Assembly (NCBI GenBank): GCA_040382935.1
Contig: JBEIEP010000017.1
Span: 1 to 63,918, forward strand
Reading direction: 5' to 3'
Source of the DNA: JALQUL01 sp040382935
GTDB lineage: Bacteria; Pseudomonadota; Gammaproteobacteria; Burkholderiales; Burkholderiaceae_C
Length of the DNA: 63,918 nucleotides
The number at the start of each line of letters is the position of its first letter. Position 1 is the first letter of the stretch. A model generated the notes under the pieces. That model was not told the origin of the DNA. It did no database searches and was given only the letters and a program-made list of their open reading frames with translations. Below are positions 58,894-63,918 of the stretch, piece after piece. The position numbers and the translations under genes were made by a program.

Positions 58894-60123
58894 ATGACAC
58901 ACGGTATTTACTCCGAAGTCGGGCGCCTGCGCTGCGTACTGGTGTGCCGCCCAGGGCTGGCCCACAAACGCCTTACCCCCGGCAATTGCCACGACCTGCT
59001 ATTTGACGACGTGATCTGGGTGCAGCAGGCGCAAAACGAGCACTGCGCTTTTACATCTGCCCTGACCGAACGGGGCGTAGAGGTACTGGAGTTGCACGAT
59101 CTGTTGGTCACCACCATTGCCAACCCGGCCGCCCGCGCCCAATTGCTCGCCACCCGTTTGGACGAGGACAGCATGGACGCCGAAACCGCCGCCAGCCTTC
59201 ATCCTTGGCTCAACGCCTTACCGCCCCAGCGTCTGTCTGAGCTACTAATCGGTGGCCTTTCTCGCGCGGAAGCCGACCTACCTGCGATAGGCCTGCAAGC
59301 AGCTTGCGGCGATGCTACTGAAATGCTATTGGACCCCCTGCCCAACACCCTGTTCACCCGCGACAGCTCCTGCTGGATTGGCCAAGGTGTAGTGTTGTGC
59401 CCTATGTACTGGCCGGCCCGTCAAGCTGAAACTCAGCTCATGGCCACCGTGTACGGGCATCACCCCCTGTTTGGCCCACAGGCCCTGCACCCAGCGCCCC
59501 AATGGTGGGGAGGCGCTTACCACGACAACCGCCATACAAGCCTAGAAGGCGGCGACGTCATGGCCATAGGCAAAGGCGTGGTGCTGGTGGGCATGGGCGA
59601 GCGCACCACACCACAAGCGGTGGCCCAATTGGCACGGGCATTGTTCGCCCAGGGTGCTGCCACGCGGGTGCTGGCCGCGCAAATGCCCAAGTCGCGCGGA
59701 GCCATGCATTTGGATACCGTGTTGACCTTTTGCGACGTCGATTTGGTCACCTACTTTCCTGAAGTGGTCAACGCCATGCGCGTCTACAGCTTGCGCCCAG
59801 GCGCCAAGGCCGGGCAGTTGGATGTGCGTGCTGAATCGCAACCTATGCTGGAGGTACTGACCAGTGCGTTGGGATTGATCTCGCTGCGGTCGGTGGCCAC
59901 CGGCGGCGACGCCTGCGAAATGGCCCGCGAGCAGTGGGACGATGGCAACAATCTTTTGGCCCTGGCCCCCGGCGTGGTGATGGCTTATGACCGCAACGTG
60001 GTCACCAACACCTTGTTGCGCAAAGCGGGCGTGGAAGTCATCACGCTGCCCAGCAGCGAGTTGGGCCGTGGGCGCGGCGGCAGCCACTGTATGTCCTGCC
60101 CCATAGACCGGGACCCCCTATGA
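58894..60123 (+). CDS. arcA: Arginine deiminase
   Basis: A 409-residue guanidine-modifying enzyme that converts arginine to citrulline and ammonia. The conserved N-terminus EVGRLRCVLVCRPG, the substrate-site motif LFTRDSSCWIG and the catalytic Cys in GGSHCMSCP near the C-terminus are present, as is the late MALARGRGG-like ELGRGRGGSHC. Cytoplasmic. It overlaps arcB by four bases (ATGA). Confidence 0.95.
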   Translation: MTHGIYSEVGRLRCVLVCRPGLAHKRLTPGNCHDLLFDDVIWVQQAQNEHCAFTSALTERGVEVLELHDLLVTTIANPAARAQLLATRLDEDSMDAETAASLHPWLNALPPQRLSELLIGGLSRAEADLPAIGLQAACGDATEMLLDPLPNTLFTRDSSCWIGQGVVLCPMYWPARQAETQLMATVYGHHPLFGPQALHPAPQWWGGAYHDNRHTSLEGGDVMAIGKGVVLVGMGERTTPQAVAQLARALFAQGAATRVLAAQMPKSRGAMHLDTVLTFCDVDLVTYFPEVVNAMRVYSLRPGAKAGQLDVRAESQPMLEVLTSALGLISLRSVATGGDACEMAREQWDDGNNLLALAPGVVMAYDRNVVTNTLLRKAGVEVITLPSSELGRGRGGSHCMSCPIDRDPL

Positions 60124-61118
60124 GCTTTAACCTACGCAACCGCAGTCTGCTAACGCTACAAGACTTTAGCCCGCACGAAATTCATTACCTGATTGACCTG
60201 GCCAACGACTTAAAGCACGCCAAAGCGTCGGGCACCGAGAAACCCCAGCTCAAAGGCATGAACATCGCCTTGGTGTTTGAGAAAGCCTCCACCCGCACCC
60301 GGTGTGCCTTTGAAGTGGCCGTGCACGACCAAGGCGGCCATGTCACGACCTTGGATCCGTCCAGCTCACAGCTTGGACACAAAGAATCGCTCAAAGACAC
60401 GGCCAGGGTGTTGGGCCGTCTGTTTGACGGCATCGAGTACCGTGGCTATGACCAAAGCCAAATCGTTGCATTGGCTGCCTACTCGCACGTGCCCGTGTGG
60501 AATGGCTTAACCGACCAAGCCCACCCCACCCAGGTGCTGGCCGACCTGATGACAATGCAGGAATACGGCGAGCGACCCCTGCACCAACTGTCGTTTTGCT
60601 TTCTGGGTGACGCCCGCTTTAACATGGGTTGTTCGCTGCTAATAGGTGGCGTGCAAATGGGCATGGACGTGCGTATCGCGAGTCCCATCGCCTTGCAGCC
60701 GCCCGCCGAATTGGTAGCGCAAATGCAAACCTTGGCTAAAACCACCGGTGCTCACATTCAATTGTTCACCGACCCGCAGGCCGCCGTGTTGGGCGCAGAC
60801 TTTGTCTACACCGACGTGTGGGTCTCAATGGGTGAACCACCAAGTGTGTGGGCACAGCGCATAGCGCAACTGGCACCCTACGCCGTGACCACATCTTTGA
60901 TGCAGGCCACCGGTCAACGGCGCACTTACTTTATGCACTGCCTGCCCGCGTTTCACAACCTGGACACTGAAGTGGCGCGAGACATTCATGCACGCTTTGG
61001 CCTGACCCACATGGAGGTGTGCGACGAGGTGTTTGAGTCGGAAGCGTCCATCGTATTTACACAAGCCGAAAACCGCTTGCACACCATCAAGGCCGTGCTC
61101 GTGGCCACCCTCACATGA
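60120..61118 (+). CDS. arcB: Ornithine carbamoyltransferase, catabolic
   Basis: A 332-residue transferase that converts citrulline and phosphate to ornithine and carbamoyl phosphate in this pathway. Carbamoyl-phosphate motif STRTRC (57-62), SSQLGHKES and the ornithine-site HCLPAFH (about 272-278) are intact. It overlaps arcA and arcC by four bases each, so translation is coupled. Confidence 0.95.
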   Translation: MSFNLRNRSLLTLQDFSPHEIHYLIDLANDLKHAKASGTEKPQLKGMNIALVFEKASTRTRCAFEVAVHDQGGHVTTLDPSSSQLGHKESLKDTARVLGRLFDGIEYRGYDQSQIVALAAYSHVPVWNGLTDQAHPTQVLADLMTMQEYGERPLHQLSFCFLGDARFNMGCSLLIGGVQMGMDVRIASPIALQPPAELVAQMQTLAKTTGAHIQLFTDPQAAVLGADFVYTDVWVSMGEPPSVWAQRIAQLAPYAVTTSLMQATGQRRTYFMHCLPAFHNLDTEVARDIHARFGLTHMEVCDEVFESEASIVFTQAENRLHTIKAVLVATLT

Positions 61119-62104
61119 GAGTCGTCGTCGCATTGGGCGGCAACGCCCTGCTCCACAGAAACCAAGCGCTCACGGCCGATTGCCAGTTGGACAACATCCG
61201 CATCGCGGCCCTGCAACTGGTGGCCATCGCCCGCGAGCACGACTTGTTGATTACACACGGCAACGGCCCGCAAGTGGGCCTACTGGCCTTACAGGCCATT
61301 GCTTACAACGACGTCAACCCTGAGGTTCCGCCTTACCCCATGGACGTGCTGGGCGCACAAACCCAAGGCATGCTGGGGTATTTGCTAGAGCAGGAACTGT
61401 CCAATCTGTTGCCACCCAGACGCCGCATCGCCACTCTTATCACCCGGGTAGAAGTCGACCTTAAAGACCCGGCGTTTGACAGCCCCAGCAAGCCCATAGG
61501 ACCGGTGTACGACCCAAGCACTGCGCAGGCTTTGGCAGATTCCAAAGGCTGGACCATGGCCCCCGACGGCGACGGCATGCGCCGCGTCGTGGCCTCCCCC
61601 AAACCTCTGCGCGTACTCAATGTGCCCACCATAGAAACCCTGCTGGCCAAACACTGCGTGGTGATCGCAGCGGGTGGTGGCGGTGTACCCGTGGCCCGCC
61701 ATTGGGAAACCGCCGCACTGCAAGGCGTGGCTGCCGTCATCGACAAAGACCTCACCGCAGCCTTACTGGCTGAGCAACTCCATGCCGACTGTCTCATCAT
61801 CGCCACCGATGTCGATGCCGTGTACCTGGACTGGGGCGAGCACCACCAAATCGCGCTGGGCCAGGTCACGCCCGACTACCTCGCGCAACACCACTTTGCC
61901 GGGGGCTCCATGGGCCCCAAAGTACAGGCCGCCTGCAACTTTGCCCGGCAAACCTCTAGGCCCTGCCATATCGGCTCGTTGTTAGATCTGCAAGCCATGC
62001 TAGCAGGGCAAGCGGGTACCACGGTAGCCACCGATCTTTTCCAATCCACACGCCCCTCATATCAACCCGAAAGACGCCTTTATGAACAAGCTCAGCCCCA
62101 TTGA
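61115..62104 (+). CDS. arcC: Carbamate kinase
   Basis: A 329-residue amino-acid-kinase-fold enzyme that makes ATP from carbamoyl phosphate and ADP, the energy-yielding step. N-terminal VALGGNALL and THGNGPQVG, then IAAGGGGVPV and the lysine-containing AVIDKDLTAALLA are the family motifs. It overlaps arcB by four bases and the downstream DUF2892 gene by 23. Confidence 0.95.
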   Translation: MRVVVALGGNALLHRNQALTADCQLDNIRIAALQLVAIAREHDLLITHGNGPQVGLLALQAIAYNDVNPEVPPYPMDVLGAQTQGMLGYLLEQELSNLLPPRRRIATLITRVEVDLKDPAFDSPSKPIGPVYDPSTAQALADSKGWTMAPDGDGMRRVVASPKPLRVLNVPTIETLLAKHCVVIAAGGGGVPVARHWETAALQGVAAVIDKDLTAALLAEQLHADCLIIATDVDAVYLDWGEHHQIALGQVTPDYLAQHHFAGGSMGPKVQAACNFARQTSRPCHIGSLLDLQAMLAGQAGTTVATDLFQSTRPSYQPERRLYEQAQPH

Positions 62105-62981
62105 CCGAATGCTTCGCCTTATCCTGGCCGCCTTTCTTTTTGAACTGGCCTTTTTTTGGCTCTCGGGCCAGTGGGCATGGGTAAGCGCTTCGCTTGGCGT
62201 GGTCGCGGCTGCCACTTCGGCTTTTAGCTTTTGCCCGCTCTACAAACTGTTCAACATTCGTACCAATAACCATCCCTCCCCGGCCAACAAAACGCACAAG
62301 GCGCTAGTCGCGGTGTTGGGAGTGTTGCTAGTGGGTTTGGTTCTAGGCGGCAGCTACGGCAGCGCCTTTTACACCCGCAAGGTGTTTTTAGAAGACTTCA
62401 ACGCCATGAACGGCCACTACAAGCAGGCCCTGTTCCAGACCGGTAAACAGGAACGCGAAAACGCCATCCAGCATTACGACAAGCTCGTGCCCGCCTACCA
62501 AGCGTTTCAAAACAAGTACAGCTACTACCAACCCTATGCGCTCTGTGGTGACACGCAACTTCCCGCTGACTTGCAACGCGTGGCCGCCATGCTATTAGAG
62601 GTAGGCCCCTTGGTGCGCCATGGAGACCTGCAACAAGCCCATTTAGGACTTGAAAAGGTCAGGCCCGTTTTTCAAGAAGTATTCAAGCGCAACGGTTTCT
62701 CGCTGTTGGCCATTGCCCTGGTCGATTTTCATGATGCGATGGAGTTGATGCTCACCGCCGCCGAACAAAAGAATGCCGCCCTGCTGGTGAGTCTGTACCC
62801 CGACGTCAGCGCCAAACTGACCGCCATAGAGTCGCAGCTCAATGACTCCGACATAAAAGCCATACGCACCCACCTCGACCAGTTACTCGCGCTGGCCAGC
62901 AAGAACGAATTGGCATCCCTAGAGGCAGAAGCTGCCGCACTCAAGACCAGTTTTGTGAAGGTCTACCTTCAACGTGGATAA
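62082..62981 (+). CDS. DUF2892-type N-terminus fused to an unknown periplasmic or cytoplasmic helical domain
   Basis: A 299-residue protein. The first 65 residues match DUF2892 (MNKLSPIDRMLRLILAAFLF, then AFSFCPLYKLFNIRT), two membrane helices. A third helix follows (ALVAVLGVLLVGLVLGGSYG, about 72-91). The remaining 200 residues are helical and soluble, with one Cys (YALCGD) and no recognised family. It overlaps arcC by 23 bases, so it is likely part of the arc operon. Its role is unknown; cytochrome-like or sensory functions cannot be distinguished. Confidence 0.75.
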   Translation: MNKLSPIDRMLRLILAAFLFELAFFWLSGQWAWVSASLGVVAAATSAFSFCPLYKLFNIRTNNHPSPANKTHKALVAVLGVLLVGLVLGGSYGSAFYTRKVFLEDFNAMNGHYKQALFQTGKQERENAIQHYDKLVPAYQAFQNKYSYYQPYALCGDTQLPADLQRVAAMLLEVGPLVRHGDLQQAHLGLEKVRPVFQEVFKRNGFSLLAIALVDFHDAMELMLTAAEQKNAALLVSLYPDVSAKLTAIESQLNDSDIKAIRTHLDQLLALASKNELASLEAEAAALKTSFVKVYLQRG

Positions 62982-63050
62982 TCAGGTTCTACACTACTTA
63001 CAGCAACGTTTTCACCCGTCCGTCAACCCAAAAGTTAAAGGAAATCATCC

Positions 63051-63479
63051 ATGAAAATTCTAGTCGCCATCGATGGCACCGCCGCCTCACAGCACGCCGT
63101 TAAATACGCCGCCCAACTGATCAAGGCTTTGTCGTCTACCGCCAACGCCATCACCCTTATCAGCGTGCACGACGACATAGGTTTGCGCCACGCCAAAACC
63201 TTTGTAGGCAAAGACACCATCGCCGACTACCTGCGTGAACTGAGCGAAAAAGACCTCAAAGCCGCCCAAAAATACCTAGACAAAGTGGGCGTCAAACACG
63301 ACATGGAAGTGCGCACCGGGCACGTGGCACAAGAGATCGTTCAATGCGCCAAAAAAGGCAAATTCGACCTCATCGCCATGGGCGCCAAAGGACGCGGTGC
63401 CATGTCTGACCTCTTGCTAGGCTCGGTCGCCCAGCGTGTACTGGCCATGGCTGAGATTCCGGTGGTGTTGGTGAAGTAG
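63051..63479 (+). CDS. Universal stress protein (UspA family)
   Basis: A 142-residue UspA protein. N-terminal MKILVAIDGTAASQHAVKYA and the ATP-binding signature GAKGRGAMSDLLLGSVAQRVL are clear. Such proteins accumulate in starved or oxygen-limited cells. It lies 69 bases after the DUF2892 gene, with AAGGAAA before the start, in the same orientation as arcDABC. Confidence 0.93.
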   Translation: MKILVAIDGTAASQHAVKYAAQLIKALSSTANAITLISVHDDIGLRHAKTFVGKDTIADYLRELSEKDLKAAQKYLDKVGVKHDMEVRTGHVAQEIVQCAKKGKFDLIAMGAKGRGAMSDLLLGSVAQRVLAMAEIPVVLVK

Positions 63480-63777
63480 ACAAGGGTTGCGGCCAAGCCT
63501 TGCCGAGGCTGATTAGAGCTGACCGTGCAGGCGTCTATTGCGGCGGCCATTCCGTGCTTTGCTAAGAAATTGAGCGTATCTAGTCGTAACTTTGAGTCGA
63601 ACGGTTGCTTACGTATTAGCAAAGTGTCCGTGAACCCGTCTAAACCCTTTAACTTTGAATCAAAATAGAAAGTCAATAGTTGAGAAAGCCCTCGCCTAAA
63701 TTTTAGTTAACCCGAAATGACAGCGGGTCGAGCTAGTCGACACTTATCCGATAGAGCGAGGAATTAAGTATAGTTCG
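63480..63777. other. Intergenic region before the IS element
   Basis: A weak hairpin (AGCCT-TGCCG-AGGCT, 63495-63509) follows the universal stress gene. A minus-strand frame reads protein-like here (DSKLRLDTLNFLAKHGMAAA) but I do not recognise it and it has no clear start; it may be debris of a mobile gene. Confidence 0.35.
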
Positions 63778-63918
63778 CCTGACCCTACACCAAAATTCTG
63801 GACAGTACAGAAGTAGAAAAATCCGGCATGATTTTCACCCAAGGGGAAAGGAAGCATGTCATGAAGAAAAGCAGGTTCACAGAGGAGCAGATCGCATTTG
63901 CGATCAAACAGCATGAAC
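63778..63918 (+). mobile_element. Left end of an IS3-family insertion sequence
   Basis: The sequence from about 63778 (TGACCCTACACCAAAATTCT) resembles an IS3-family terminal repeat, followed by the start of a transposase gene that runs off the window. The exact end and target duplication are not visible. Confidence 0.65.
63861..63918 (+). CDS. IS3-family transposase OrfA, N-terminal part
   Basis: The first 19 codons (MKKSRFTEEQIAFAIKQHE) match the OrfA/InsE helix-turn-helix start of IS3-family transposases. GGGGAAAGGAAG lies upstream as ribosome binding site. The gene is cut by the window edge, so its integrity is unknown. Confidence 0.85.
   Translation, partial: MKKSRFTEEQIAFAIKQHE

Noticed and set aside
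63341..63676. 111-residue minus-strand frame near the right edge
   Set aside because: Its C-terminal half is antisense to the universal stress gene; only a short upstream part looks protein-like and I cannot identify it.
1..63918. CRISPR array or rRNA operon
   Set aside because: No regularly spaced repeats of CRISPR type and no rRNA sequence recognised anywhere in the window.

Overview
The window looks like chromosomal DNA of a betaproteobacterium, most likely Burkholderiales and probably Comamonadaceae-like. The evidence is the moderately high G+C, a Bug/TctC-type solute receptor, remnants of a ferulate pathway, a CbpA/CbpM pair, an S-adenosylhomocysteine (SAH) riboswitch and a tandem glycine riboswitch. 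This placement is inferred from gene content, because no rRNA or tRNA is present.

Layout. 1-2.0 kb: window-edge fragment, a gamma-glutamyl-GABA-type hydrolase and a ParDE-like toxin-antitoxin pair. 2.1-10.5 kb: MacA/MacB-type export operon, a DUF2330 protein, two small membrane proteins and a LytS/LytTR two-component pair. 10.5-16.3 kb: glnS, a divergent AraC regulator/cytochrome P450 pair, a sulfatase remnant, a lipoprotein and a decayed transposase. 16.4-24.5 kb: glycine riboswitch with a D-amino-acid dehydrogenase, HipBA, a 238-bp inverted-repeat-bounded element, a DUF2520 protein, RbgA-like GTPase, SDR and two Nudix hydrolases. 24.5-29.5 kb: defence island with a HEPN/Abi-like unknown gene flanked by direct repeats, an IetAS-like protease/ATPase pair and a frameshifted HTH gene. 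29.5-36 kb: ECF42-type sigma factor with its DGPF partner and a possible 27-residue membrane peptide, aldehyde dehydrogenase, hydantoinase A and a FitAB-like TA pair. 36-41.5 kb: CocE-like hydrolase, SlyX, MarR, two face-to-face truncated catabolic genes and a Bug receptor. 41.5-49.7 kb: type I restriction-modification locus (hsdR-hsdS-DUF3800-hsdM) with a divergent structured small-RNA candidate, followed by a Fic protein. 49.7-51.8 kb: homocysteine methyltransferase plus DMT transporter behind an SAH riboswitch. 52-63.5 kb: Crp/Fnr regulator, CbpA/CbpM, an adaptor/permease/ATPase exporter, arginine deiminase operon arcDABC, a DUF2892 protein and a universal stress protein. The right edge enters an IS3-family element.

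How it fits together. The most coherent unit is the 52-63.5 kb block. A Crp/Fnr regulator without FNR-type N-terminal cysteines is followed by two similar dyads (CTGTGC-N6-GCACAG before cbpA and CTGTTC-N6-GCACAG before arcD), suggesting one stress or energy-limitation regulon covering chaperone, exporter and arginine fermentation. The most island-like parts are 24.5-29.5 kb and 41.5-49.7 kb, which together carry two defence systems plus several accessory genes. Nothing here is certainly a new system. The strongest candidates for undescribed biology are the repeat-flanked HEPN-like gene beside IetAS, the small RNA inside the type I locus with its embedded DUF3800 gene, and the coupled small peptide in the ECF42 operon.
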